A stretch of DNA of 64,000 bases from M55B112 sp964539395 (GTDB taxonomy: Bacteria > Bacteroidota > Bacteroidia > Bacteroidales > GCA-2748055). Made by a program: the position numbers and the translations under genes. Below, in pieces: positions 34,941-43,851 of the stretch; positions within the stretch are counted from its first letter, which is position 1; each line of letters starts with the position of its first letter. Below the pieces are notes generated by a model, which did no database searches, was not told where the DNA came from, and was given only the letters and a program-made list of their open reading frames with translations. The stretch is from positions 1 to 64,000 of the forward strand of contig CAZIIU010000009.1 of NCBI GenBank assembly GCA_964539395.1, read 5' to 3'.

Positions 34941-35927
34941 TTAATTCCCGGTCTGTCCATCAAATTCTCCGATAAGGCCTCTTCCTGTTTTTTTAACCTT
35001 ATTTTTTTCCCTTAACTGGGAAACAACTTTATCGAGCACTCCGTTTATGAATACATTACTTTTTGAAGTACTATAGATTTTAGAGATTTCAAGGTATTCG
35101 TTCAATGTAACTTTCGTAGGAATCGATGAAAAACCGATAAATTCCGCGATGGCCATCTGCATGATCAGAATATCCATGAAGGCAATCCTTTCCAAATCCC
35201 AATTCCTGGTGTTGATTTTAATATACTCAACATACTCTTTCCTGTTCGCAATTGACTTTCTTAATAGTTCCAGTGCAAACTCCTTATCCTCAGGAATCCT
35301 TTTTCCTTCAGGATTCTTGTAAAGATCAAGCAAAGGGTTCTTCTGCTGTCCATCTTCCCTGAACCTTTTCAGGGTTTTAATCACCATGCTGATCATATAT
35401 TCCAAATCGTCCGTCCAGTAAATGCTTTGCTCCTCCAACACCTGCTCCAGACTTTCATTAGGATAAATCACATCGGTAAGAAGACGTCCAAAAAAACGTA
35501 TTTCGTCCGACATTGACACTTTCCCGGCATTCATAAATTCTTTGAAGCCTTCATAGTTAACTGTTTCCTGGTATAGTTCCCGAATCAATTCAGGATAATT
35601 GGCCCATGAAATCTTTCTGTTCTCTATATAGCGCAACAACTGGTCACAGTTTCTCAACTGACCAATAAGATTCGCATCTATAAAACGGGTATTCGGCTGA
35701 AGATCTTCATCAGATGGTACATGCTTCTTGCGGGCCAGCTCAATTCTCGATTCGGCATAATTTGCTATATCTATCAAAAGAATAAATATAGAATGATACA
35801 AATCATAAGCTTTATTGACATTGTAAAGCAGTTCCTTCTCAGCTAACGACACCGATCCGATACCATTATTGTAATATGCATACAATGTCTGAAGTGCCTT
35901 TATTCGTAATTGCCTTCTGCTGATCAT
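34941..35927 (-). CDS. nusB: Transcription antitermination factor NusB, long form
   Basis: At 328 residues it is about twice the classical NusB. The NusB fold sits in the C-terminal half (about 220-310), with VEYIKINTRNWDLERIAFMDILIMQMAIAEF and PTKVTLNEYLEISKIYSTSKSNVFINGVLDKV. The N-terminal 200 residues are the helical extension typical of Bacteroidota homologues, starting MISRRQLRIKALQTLYAYYN. It is expected to bind boxA RNA with S10. It is first in the run that continues with yajC and is divergent from the DUF3276 gene. Confidence 0.92.
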   Translation of the reverse strand: MISRRQLRIKALQTLYAYYNNGIGSVSLAEKELLYNVNKAYDLYHSIFILLIDIANYAESRIELARKKHVPSDEDLQPNTRFIDANLIGQLRNCDQLLRYIENRKISWANYPELIRELYQETVNYEGFKEFMNAGKVSMSDEIRFFGRLLTDVIYPNESLEQVLEEQSIYWTDDLEYMISMVIKTLKRFREDGQQKNPLLDLYKNPEGKRIPEDKEFALELLRKSIANRKEYVEYIKINTRNWDLERIAFMDILIMQMAIAEFIGFSSIPTKVTLNEYLEISKIYSTSKSNVFINGVLDKVVSQLREKNKVKKTGRGLIGEFDGQTGN

Positions 35928-36100
35928 TGATAAAGAACCTCTGTTTTCTGTTTAATTGCGGCAAATTTACACTTTTTTCTAATAATATATGGCGATAAGA
36001 CAGTAGCAATCTGAGAATTATTTGAATATTACCAAAATATTTTACATTTTTGAACTAGAAACAAGGATTGCACAACTACGAAACACGAACTAAAACACCA

Positions 36101-36523
36101 ATGATGAACGAAGAAGGATCAGGAAAAAGAGATGAGATGGTAAGTGAAAGTACACGGGATGAAATTCACTCTAAAGTTGTACGCGCCGGAAAGAGGACCT
36201 ATTTCTTTGATGTGAAAGCAACCAGGCGAAATGATTACTACCTTACCATTACAGAGAGTAAGAAACGATTTGGACGGGAAGGTAAGTTATTTTATGAGAA
36301 ACACAAGCTTTTTCTTTACAAAGAAGACTTCGAAAAGTTTGCGGATGGATTGAATGAGATTATTGAATTCATTCGGGAGGCAAATCCCCAACTCACAGAC
36401 CCAGAAGAATCGCACGACTACGACTCTCAGTCAAATGAGTACAATGAACCTGCAACCGCGACGACCGGCACAAAAGATTTTACCAACGTGGATTTTGAGG
36501 ACCTGGATGACAGCAATAGCTAA
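36101..36523 (+). CDS. DUF3276 / PUR-alpha-like nucleic-acid-binding protein
   Basis: Single PUR repeat family found in Bacteroidota and spirochaetes; a Borrelia relative binds DNA and RNA. The core is VVRAGKRTYFFDVKATRRNDYYLTITESKKRFG, then KHKLFLYKEDFEKFADGLNEIIEFIRE. The acidic C-terminal tail is probably disordered. The ATG at 36101 was chosen (36104 is equally possible), because the longer frame opens with TTG at 36068. Length 140 residues. A copy of the 32-base repeat lies 46 bases past its stop. Confidence 0.88.
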   Translation: MMNEEGSGKRDEMVSESTRDEIHSKVVRAGKRTYFFDVKATRRNDYYLTITESKKRFGREGKLFYEKHKLFLYKEDFEKFADGLNEIIEFIREANPQLTDPEESHDYDSQSNEYNEPATATTGTKDFTNVDFEDLDDSNS

Positions 36524-36568
36524 ATCAGGCTAAATTTGCTAAGTCGGTAAATGGTGAGTAAAATTATA

Positions 36569-36600
36569 CCTACTGTCAGATCAAGTCCTAACTATTACAG
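36569..36600. repeat. 32-base repeat, copy 2
   Basis: Starts CCTACTGTCAGATCAAGTCC and ends ACTATTACAG, differing from the copy at 31500-31531 at two positions, both G to A. It again lies between convergent genes, DUF3276 and the HEAT-like protein. Confidence 0.7.
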
Positions 36601-36664
36601 CTAAATACTTTTCCAGGGTGTTGCTATCATCTGAATGATTATCCAGGTTTGGTACTGAAAAGAA

Positions 36665-37393
36665 TCAGTTGTTTGTTCTTTTTTCAATAAAAGCTTCAAC
36701 CTCATTAAAAGTGAGTTTCCTGACATTTGTAATGATACAGTTTTCCCGCAGAAAATCACCATATTGATTACATTCAACAATACATTCATTAAATATTTCA
36801 TTCACAGGATGCTGTATCGGTATCAGCATGGTCATTGCCGCAAGAAAGCCTGATGAAGTAAAATCCTCAATTTCCCCGTCGTACCTTTTCAGAACAAATG
36901 AAAACTCATTCCGGATGATCCTCTTGTGTATACCGCTTAGAACTTCCCTGTTGCGGGCTATTACAACCACAAAGTACCTGAGTTTATTCTCCCTGCCTCC
37001 CAGTCCGGTCGAAATAAACACCTGGTTTTCCTCCAGAAAGTGACTTTCAAGGTGCATTCTCGATTCCAGCAGGGCAAGCATACTCCATTCACGCAGCTCT
37101 TTGTCGGGATCATTGGCATATGCTTCGATGGCCCGGAATGCCGATACATCCTCCATTGTTGCCAGCCTTGCAAGTATTTGTTTCTTTCGTTTGACCGGAA
37201 AATCGTTCTCTTTCAGAAGTTCAATCTGATCAAGCGCCCAGTTGTCGTCAAATTCAGATGACAACCTCTTAGAGTATTCGAAGTACTCGATCTGGAGATC
37301 TACATCAATATTATCCTCCATAATGCTGACATTCCCCGGTACTGTGCCGATCAATTCCCTGATCTTGTCATATAGGTTTTCGCTCTCTTTCAC
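36665..37393 (-). CDS. Conserved hypothetical protein with HEAT-like helices
   Basis: A 242-residue soluble, mostly helical protein. The middle (ILARLATMEDVSAFRAIEAY to DPDKELREWSMLALLESRMHLE, about residues 85-135) looks like one or two HEAT repeats. A second domain follows, LRYFVVVIARNREVLSGIHKRI, then FTSSGFLAAMTMLIP. There is no signal peptide and no catalytic motif. I do not recognise the family. It is a single gene on the minus strand, facing DUF3276 and divergent from DUF456. Confidence 0.65.
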   Translation of the reverse strand: MKESENLYDKIRELIGTVPGNVSIMEDNIDVDLQIEYFEYSKRLSSEFDDNWALDQIELLKENDFPVKRKKQILARLATMEDVSAFRAIEAYANDPDKELREWSMLALLESRMHLESHFLEENQVFISTGLGGRENKLRYFVVVIARNREVLSGIHKRIIRNEFSFVLKRYDGEIEDFTSSGFLAAMTMLIPIQHPVNEIFNECIVECNQYGDFLRENCIITNVRKLTFNEVEAFIEKRTNN

Positions 37394-37653
37394 TAATTCA
37401 ATTTAATATACTTCTATGTACCACTCATAACTGACTATGCAGGTTAGAATAAACAGGTATTTTACCACAGACAGTTTTTCTACTGTTCCAATTAATTTAT
37501 ATAAATGTATAAAATTTTGCTGACTGATAATATATATATAAGTTAAATAATGTTAGGATAAAAGCCATTCAACCAAAATTGCAATAGTTTTATTACATTT
37601 GGGAGATTTGACTTACTCTGGGAATCTTTTACAGAATCTAACCATAAGAATTA

Positions 37654-38139
37654 ATGGAAGTATTATTAATTGTCGTAGGGCTTGCCCTTGTCGTTATTGG
37701 CTTTTTTGGGAGTGCTTTACCTGTTCTGCCCGGACCGCCACTTTCCTGGGCAGGCCTTCTGATGTTACGGTGGACCGACAGGATAGCCGACAATCCCAAT
37801 TATGATAACTCGCTCTGGATCATGCTATTTATTGTTCTCCTTGTAACGATACTCGACTATGCAGTTCCGGTATGGGGAACGAAAAAATGGGGCGGGTCAA
37901 AAGCAGGCATGTGGGGAGCCACCATTGGGCTGATTATCGGTCTTTTTCTTGGACCGGTTGGCATTATCGTTGGACCATTTGTCGGGGCATTTATTGGTGA
38001 ACTCATCTCGGGAAAACGTGAGCAGGAGGCTCTGAGGGCGGGCTGGGGATCCTTTCTGGGCTTTCTGCTGGGTGTCGGGATGAAACTGATGGTTTGTGCA
38101 ACGATCCTCTTTTTATTTATATATTATCTTGTCCGGTAA
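37654..38139 (+). CDS. DUF456 family membrane protein
   Basis: A 161-residue, strongly hydrophobic protein with about four membrane segments. The family opens VLLIVVGLALVVIGFFGSAL, then PVLPGPPLSWAGLLML. The glycine-rich repeats MWGATIGLIIGLFLGPVG and FVGAFIGELISGKR resemble small glycine-zipper channels. Function unknown. It stands alone, with a divergent HEAT-like gene upstream and a repeat array downstream. Confidence 0.88.
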   Translation: MEVLLIVVGLALVVIGFFGSALPVLPGPPLSWAGLLMLRWTDRIADNPNYDNSLWIMLFIVLLVTILDYAVPVWGTKKWGGSKAGMWGATIGLIIGLFLGPVGIIVGPFVGAFIGELISGKREQEALRAGWGSFLGFLLGVGMKLMVCATILFLFIYYLVR

Positions 38140-38213
38140 AAACCTTGTAAAGATTTCTGCCACACCTGGCAGTGCCTGTTCTCCCGGTTTAATGTAAAGT
38201 TTCTTCTAAAAAC

Positions 38214-38321
38214 ATGGTGCCTTCTAACATCACCGAACTTAATGCCATGAAACTGTCGGAACATGATGCCCTGCAACAGTCGTCACATAACGCCGTGATA
38301 CATTCAGTACATAACGCGTGA
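38214..38321 (+). CDS. Possible small ORF made of octapeptide repeats
   Basis: An ATG frame of 35 codons. After MVPS come four eight-residue units: NITELNAM, KLSEHDAL, QQSSHNAV and IHSVHNA, then stop. The shared pattern is a hydroxyl or acidic pair, His or Leu, Asn or Asp, Ala, then a hydrophobic residue. The underlying 24-base DNA repeat runs on past the stop, and the stop arises from a one-base loss in the last unit. This fits either a decaying gene or a DNA-level repeat. There is no evidence of expression. Confidence 0.25.
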   Translation: MVPSNITELNAMKLSEHDALQQSSHNAVIHSVHNA

Positions 38322-38338
38322 AACAGTCGGAACATTTT
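38226..38338. repeat. Degenerate 24-base tandem repeat array
   Basis: Four to five imperfect copies. Units starting at 38242, 38266, 38290 and 38314 share A(T/C)GCC, then TGNAACAGTCG, then ACAT. The region around 38218-38241 is a more diverged copy, and the last copy has lost one base. The array fills the gap between the convergent DUF456 and argF genes. Copies are adjacent without unique spacers, so it is not a CRISPR array. Confidence 0.75.
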
Positions 38339-38401
38339 CTCTTTTGCCATACAGAAAACTACACCTTGTCGGATGCATGAGACTTATTGATTCAATGCAG
38401 A

Positions 38402-39403
38402 TTATTGTCCCAGTGTGGCGACCATAACAGCTTTAATGGTATGCAACCGGTTTTCTGCCTCTTCAAAAACAAGTGAATGCTCTGATTCAAAAACCTCATC
38501 GGTGACTTCCATTGCCTCCAAACCAAATTTTTGAAAGATTTCTTCACCTACTTTTGTCTCCCTGTTATGAAAGGCGGGTAAACAATGCAGAAACTTCACC
38601 TTTTTGTTTCCTGTTTTTTTAACTACCTCGCTGTTTACCTGATAGGGCCGCAGTAACCTGATACGTTCTTCCCAAACCTCATCCGGCTCTCCCATCGAAA
38701 CCCAGACATCTGTATATAGGAAATCAACACCCTTGACACCCTGGTCGACGCTTTCGGTAACAGTAATTTTTGCACCGGTTTCTTTTGCGATTTCCCTGCA
38801 CTGATTCACCAGAAATCCGGCGGGCTGACAATCCTTTGGCGCAACAGCTCTGAAGTCCATTCCCATCTTGGCGGCTCCAACTAAAAGTGAGTTCCCCATG
38901 TTGTTCCTGGCATCGCCCAGGTAAGCAAATGCAACCTGATGCAAAGGTTTATCGCAATGCTCCATCATGGTCATAAAATCAGCCAGCACCTGCGTCGGGT
39001 GAAACTCTGTTGTCAGCCCGTTCCATACAGGAACGCCGGCATATTTACCAAGCTCCTCTATAACATCCTGACCAAACCCGCGGTACTCGATACCGTCATA
39101 CATTCTTCCCAGAACCCGTGCCGTATCTTTCATCGATTCCTTCTGACCGATCTGCGTACCGGACGGTCCCAGATAGGTAACATGGGCACCCTGCTCGTAG
39201 GCAGCAACTTCAAATGCACACCTCGTGCGGGTTGATGCTTTCTCAAAAATCAATGCGATACTTTTTCCAGCTAATCTGTGTACCTCTGTTCCACTGTATT
39301 TTGCGCTTTTAAGCGAAAAACTCAGATCGAGTAAAAACCGAATCTCCTCCTGTGAAAAATCAAGAAGTTTTAAAAAGTTTCTGTTCTTTAAATTATATGC
39401 CAT
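38402..39403 (-). CDS. argF: Ornithine carbamoyltransferase
   Basis: Interconverts ornithine plus carbamoyl phosphate and citrulline. At 333 residues the carbamoyl-phosphate motif STRTR is at 57-61, EFHPTQVLADFMTM follows, and HCLP lies in VKFLHCLPAFHN. The 333-residue length and SGTQIGQKESMKDTARVLGRMYDGIEYRGF resemble the ArcB/OTC group that includes catabolic enzymes. It lies 35 bases after carbamate kinase on the same strand. That pairing favours a catabolic role, making carbamoyl phosphate from citrulline for ATP. Confidence 0.94.
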   Translation of the reverse strand: MAYNLKNRNFLKLLDFSQEEIRFLLDLSFSLKSAKYSGTEVHRLAGKSIALIFEKASTRTRCAFEVAAYEQGAHVTYLGPSGTQIGQKESMKDTARVLGRMYDGIEYRGFGQDVIEELGKYAGVPVWNGLTTEFHPTQVLADFMTMMEHCDKPLHQVAFAYLGDARNNMGNSLLVGAAKMGMDFRAVAPKDCQPAGFLVNQCREIAKETGAKITVTESVDQGVKGVDFLYTDVWVSMGEPDEVWEERIRLLRPYQVNSEVVKKTGNKKVKFLHCLPAFHNRETKVGEEIFQKFGLEAMEVTDEVFESEHSLVFEEAENRLHTIKAVMVATLGQ

Positions 39404-39438
39404 AATTGTCAGCTTTTTATCCTGTCTGCAAAAATAAT

Positions 39439-40395
39439 CTAATCTTCGTATTCCATGGTAATTTTTGTACCATAACTTTTATCCTCCAGCTTGAATGCTT
39501 CAGTAATAACACTTTTCGATCCTCCGGATTTTATAAAATCCAGACATGCCCTTATCTTGGGAGCCATATCACCTTCACCAAACATGCCATCCCGCAGATA
39601 GGCTTTCGTATCAGCATAGTTTAAAAATTCCTTCTCCTCTTGTTGCGGTGTACCATAATGGATGTACACAAAGGGCACATCAGTAAGAATGTAGAATTCA
39701 TCTGCACCGATCCGTGAAGCCAGCAACGATGAAGCCAGGTCCTTGTCAATAACTGCCTCTGCCGGACGAACCCTGCCCTCTTCATCGATATAAACAGGAA
39801 TTCCCCCACCTCCCGCAGCTATAACAATTGTTCCCTGCCTGGCTAGGGTCTCAACCACATTCTCATTCATAATACCAATAGGTGAGGGTGAAGGAACTAC
39901 CCGTCGCCAACCATCCTTTCTTTTCTTCTCTTCCTTGAATATCCAGCCCTTTTCTGAAGAAATTCTGTCAGCCTCCTGTTTTGAACATATCTTCCCTACA
40001 CGCTTCGAAGGATTCTTAAAAGCCGGATCATCATTCCGCACAAGTACCTGTGTAACAAGTGTTACAATCTCTTTCTTAATTCCATATTTATTCAAAACAT
40101 TTCTAAGCATTCGCTCAACCATATAACCGATGCCTCCCTGGGAATCGGCCACACAGATATCCAAAGGCATTTGAGGAATCCTGTAGATAGTCTCCCCGGC
40201 ATCATTTCTCATCAGAATATTGCCTACCTGCGGACCATTCCCATGTGTAATTACCAGTTCATATCCTTCACGCAGCAAATGGACCAGGTTTTCCAGCGTG
40301 TCTGTTGTATTCTGCTCCTGCTCATCAATGGTACCGGCCTGATCATCCCGCAGAAGCGCATTACCGCCCAGGGCAACCACAGCTACTTTTGTCAT
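39439..40395 (-). CDS. arcC: Carbamate kinase
   Basis: Uses carbamoyl phosphate and ADP to make ATP, the energy-yielding end of arginine or citrulline fermentation. The start at 40395 gives MTKVAVVALGGNALLRDDQAG, the family N-terminus; a longer frame adds eight unconserved residues. Other motifs are VITHGNGPQVGNILMR, VVPSPSPIGIMNE, VIAAGGGGIPVYI, IDKDLASSLLASRIGAD and FILTDVP-type FYILTDVPFVYI. Length 318 residues. It is upstream of argF in a two-gene operon. No arginine deiminase or antiporter gene is visible. Confidence 0.95.
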   Translation of the reverse strand: MTKVAVVALGGNALLRDDQAGTIDEQEQNTTDTLENLVHLLREGYELVITHGNGPQVGNILMRNDAGETIYRIPQMPLDICVADSQGGIGYMVERMLRNVLNKYGIKKEIVTLVTQVLVRNDDPAFKNPSKRVGKICSKQEADRISSEKGWIFKEEKKRKDGWRRVVPSPSPIGIMNENVVETLARQGTIVIAAGGGGIPVYIDEEGRVRPAEAVIDKDLASSLLASRIGADEFYILTDVPFVYIHYGTPQQEEKEFLNYADTKAYLRDGMFGEGDMAPKIRACLDFIKSGGSKSVITEAFKLEDKSYGTKITMEYED

Positions 40396-40588
40396 ATTTT
40401 CAGATTTAAGAGAATACAAATCTAGATGATTTTTCTGCCGTTTGAGTAGGAAAACAATGATTTAAAGCATCAACCACCATGTTATACAATAGATTATCCG
40501 GGATTATTTCGTTTTTGGTTTGTATCCAGACTACAAACACTTTGCATTGTTCAACACTCTTTCCTATTTTTACCAATATTTTATATGC

Positions 40589-41281
40589 ATGCATCATACG
40601 ATCAAAACCATTCTCCTGCTATTAGTCTGTCTGGGCGTTATTTATGGCTGCAGGCCAGCCGATCGCAAAAAGGGTGAAACAGAAGCAGATTTCATTGAGT
40701 ACAGGGTGGTTTACCTGGAAAACATGGCAGGTGATGTGCCCACTAAGATGCTTCCAAACATCATGGAGGCATATTACAGCAACAGGTTTATAAAAACAAG
40801 CATCACAGGGTTTTTCGGACAGTTCGCACTGGTGCAGATTGCTGACCTGCGCCAAAATTCCGTAACAACCCTGATCAATTTTTTCGGAAATAAAGTACGC
40901 TACACCGGCAAAAAAGGCGAGATACCTGTGGGAATCAAGGAGTTGAAAAATCCCGAAGTACTCTTAACAAACGATACCTCTATGGTATGTAACATGCTAT
41001 CTAAGCGGGCGGTTGTAAAAACCGACTATAGCCAATTTGATGTTTATTTTATCGAGGATATCAATATCAGGTCGCCCAACATCACTACCCCATATTACTT
41101 TATAGATCACGTGCTTTCCGATTTCAGGGTGCAACTAAGTGTACTCAAGATGCAACTTATCATGCAGCACCACGAAAAAAATACTGTCGATTATGCTATC
41201 TTCGATATCCCAGAGGATTACAAACAGGTTTCCAGGGAATCAATGGAAGCAATAATTAACAGCCTGTTTACAAAAGAATGA
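40589..41281 (+). CDS. Hypothetical lipoprotein
   Basis: The start at 40589 gives a lipoprotein signal, MHHTIKTILLLLVCLGVIYG, with the lipobox cysteine directly after. The mature part of about 210 residues mixes beta strands (FIEYRVVYLENMAG, FDVYFIEDINI) and helices, and contains PTKMLPNIMEAYYSNRFIKT. I do not recognise the family. It may be a relative of the GLPGLI or DUF4412-type periplasmic proteins, but that is weak. It stands alone ahead of ftsK. Confidence 0.65.
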   Translation: MHHTIKTILLLLVCLGVIYGCRPADRKKGETEADFIEYRVVYLENMAGDVPTKMLPNIMEAYYSNRFIKTSITGFFGQFALVQIADLRQNSVTTLINFFGNKVRYTGKKGEIPVGIKELKNPEVLLTNDTSMVCNMLSKRAVVKTDYSQFDVYFIEDINIRSPNITTPYYFIDHVLSDFRVQLSVLKMQLIMQHHEKNTVDYAIFDIPEDYKQVSRESMEAIINSLFTKE

Positions 41282-41472
41282 CCGTCCTTCCTGCGTTATT
41301 ATTATCTTAGTGAATTATTTTATTATGTCATTTTTCCAAATAAATACATAAATTTTCCGCGAAGTGTGGATGGCTTAATTGAAAAGATCAACAGGTTGCA
41401 TTTTCTTGTTTATTTTAAGCAACGGGGAAAAAAACAAGAGCAGGAACCTCATACACCCGGAAAATATAAGCA

Positions 41473-43839
41473 ATGAGCAGAAAAAAGAAAAAACCAACTG
41501 CCGGTAGAGCCAGGGTCAAAGGTACCTTCAGGTTTCTGAAGGATGAAAGATTCAGATATGCAACAGGAATAGTCCTGGTACTTCTCTCATTTTATCTGTT
41601 CCTTTCATTTATCTCATACTTCTTCCACTGGGAAGCGGACCAGGACTTTCGTTGGTCGGATGTCTTCTCCGGACCTGAGATTACCGTTAAAAACCAGGGA
41701 GGGAAATGGGGAGCCTGGCTGTCAGATCTTTTTATCAACAGATGGTTTGGTTTCTCAAGCCTGCTCTTTCCGTTCATCATGCTCGTCTGGGCCATCAGCC
41801 TGTTTGGTATTAAGACACTGAAAACAACTGCAATTACACGCAATACCCTGATTCTGATTATCCTGTCATCGATCCTGCTAAGCTTTCTCTTTGGAAGTGC
41901 ATCGGGTTTCCTTGGCAGCGGGCCAGGTGGTTCACATGGGTACCACATCAGCCGCTGGATGATCGCGTCGATGGGCATAGCAGGTACCGGATTCGTAATT
42001 CTAATCACCTTCTCTGTGTTTCTGCTCTTCACTACCCCCGTTCTTCAATCCTTTAAAAACCTCAAAAAGCGGAAGACTTCAGACGAAACAGTCCCTGGAT
42101 CAGAGGAAGAAAACCCGAAGGAAACTGTTTTCGGACATCAATCAGCCTTCGCGGAAAATGATATCCACCCTCCGGAAAAAGAATCCTCCCATACAACCTT
42201 TTATCCCGGAAAAAACGGGGGATCGCACAGTGGCACCGCTAGTTCTGAAAATGATGAACAAAACGATAATATTGAAATCACTGTGGAGAAGGAGTCGATT
42301 GAGGACCAGGTGGAAGATGATGATTCTGCAGGTGAACTGCAGGATTACGACCCCACCCTCGAACTGCCCCACTATAAGCTTCCCCCTTTGAGCCTTCTGA
42401 AAGATTATGATGCCGGAGATACAACAGTTACCAATGAGGAATTGATCTCCAACAAGAATAAGATCGTTGAAACACTTGCGTCATACAAAATCAGAATCGA
42501 CAAGATAAAGGCAACCATCGGTCCGACTGTAACCCTCTACGAAATCGTCCCGGCCCCCGGCATTCGGATTTCAAAGATTAAAAACCTGGAAGACGATATA
42601 GCGTTGAGCCTGGCAGCACTCGGAATCCGAATCATCGCTCCCATTCCAGGGAAAGGTACCATCGGAATCGAAGTGCCCAACCAAACCCCCAGGATCGTAT
42701 CGATGAAGTCGATACTCAGTTCAAGAAAATTTCAGGAGTCAGACTTCGAACTGGCCATCGCCCTGGGAAAAACCATCTCGAACGAGACTTTTACCTTCGA
42801 TCTGACCAAAATGCCGCACCTGCTGGTAGCCGGTGCAACCGGACAGGGAAAATCTGTAGGACTTAACGCGATCATCGCGTCACTGCTCTATAAAAAGCAC
42901 CCGGCGCAGCTGAAATTTGTCATGGTCGACCCGAAAAAGGTAGAGCTCTCACTCTTCTCACGAATCGAAAATCACTTCCTTGCAAGGCTCGAAGGTACCG
43001 CAGAGGCGATTATTACCGATACCCAAAAAGTGATCAGCACACTCAATGCCCTTTGTGCTGAGATGGACCAGCGCTATGACCTCCTGCAGATGGCCCACGT
43101 AAGAAACATCAAGGAGTACAATAAGAAGTTTATCTCCAGGAGACTCAACCCGGAAAAGGGCCACAGGTACATGCCTTTTATCGTTGTTGTGATCGACGAG
43201 TTTGCTGATCTCATCATGACCGCGGGAAGATCGATCGAAACGCCGATTTCAAGACTCGCACAGCTGGCCAGGGCCATCGGGATTCACCTGGTGATCGCAA
43301 CTCAGCGACCTACTACTAATATTATCACCGGGGTGATCAAAGCCAACTTCCCGGCAAGGATCGCGTTCCGCGTCTCCTCGGGTATCGACTCCCGCACGAT
43401 CCTCGACGGACCAGGGGCCGATCAACTGATCGGCAGAGGGGATATGTTATTTCTGAGCGGGAACGAACCGGTGCGAGTTCAATGCGCATTTATAGATACC
43501 CCGGAAATAGATGATCTCACAGGATTCATCAGTGAACAAAAAGGATACGAAGGGGCACTGGAACTTCAAACGGTAGACGAAGATACAGGCGAATCTCCGG
43601 AAATCGACCTAAGGAAAAGGGACGATCTTTTCGAAGAAGCTGCCCGACTGGTGGTCCTTCATCAGCAGGGATCTACCTCCCTGATCCAGCGTAAGCTGGC
43701 CCTGGGCTATAACCGTGCAGGTCGTATCGTCGACCAACTTGAGGCAGCAGGCGTACTCGGACCACCCGAAGGAAGCAAGCCCAGGCAGGTTATTCCTAAA
43801 GATGATTTCAGTTTGGAACAGATTTTGAATAGCCTTTAA
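41473..43839 (+). CDS. ftsK: DNA translocase FtsK
   Basis: Pumps chromosomal DNA through the division septum and helps resolve dimers. At 788 residues, four N-terminal membrane segments (about 30-200) are followed by an acidic linker (about 200-310). The alpha/beta motor domain has Walker A GATGQGKS at 454-461, MVDPKKVELSLF, IVVVIDEFADLIM and ATQRPTTNIITGVIK. The C-terminal gamma winged helix (about 715-775) has STSLIQRKLALGYNRAGRIVDQLE, which reads KOPS-like sequences. lolA follows 12 bases later. Confidence 0.97.
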   Translation: MSRKKKKPTAGRARVKGTFRFLKDERFRYATGIVLVLLSFYLFLSFISYFFHWEADQDFRWSDVFSGPEITVKNQGGKWGAWLSDLFINRWFGFSSLLFPFIMLVWAISLFGIKTLKTTAITRNTLILIILSSILLSFLFGSASGFLGSGPGGSHGYHISRWMIASMGIAGTGFVILITFSVFLLFTTPVLQSFKNLKKRKTSDETVPGSEEENPKETVFGHQSAFAENDIHPPEKESSHTTFYPGKNGGSHSGTASSENDEQNDNIEITVEKESIEDQVEDDDSAGELQDYDPTLELPHYKLPPLSLLKDYDAGDTTVTNEELISNKNKIVETLASYKIRIDKIKATIGPTVTLYEIVPAPGIRISKIKNLEDDIALSLAALGIRIIAPIPGKGTIGIEVPNQTPRIVSMKSILSSRKFQESDFELAIALGKTISNETFTFDLTKMPHLLVAGATGQGKSVGLNAIIASLLYKKHPAQLKFVMVDPKKVELSLFSRIENHFLARLEGTAEAIITDTQKVISTLNALCAEMDQRYDLLQMAHVRNIKEYNKKFISRRLNPEKGHRYMPFIVVVIDEFADLIMTAGRSIETPISRLAQLARAIGIHLVIATQRPTTNIITGVIKANFPARIAFRVSSGIDSRTILDGPGADQLIGRGDMLFLSGNEPVRVQCAFIDTPEIDDLTGFISEQKGYEGALELQTVDEDTGESPEIDLRKRDDLFEEAARLVVLHQQGSTSLIQRKLALGYNRAGRIVDQLEAAGVLGPPEGSKPRQVIPKDDFSLEQILNSL

Positions 43840-43851
43840 TAAACCGTTTAG

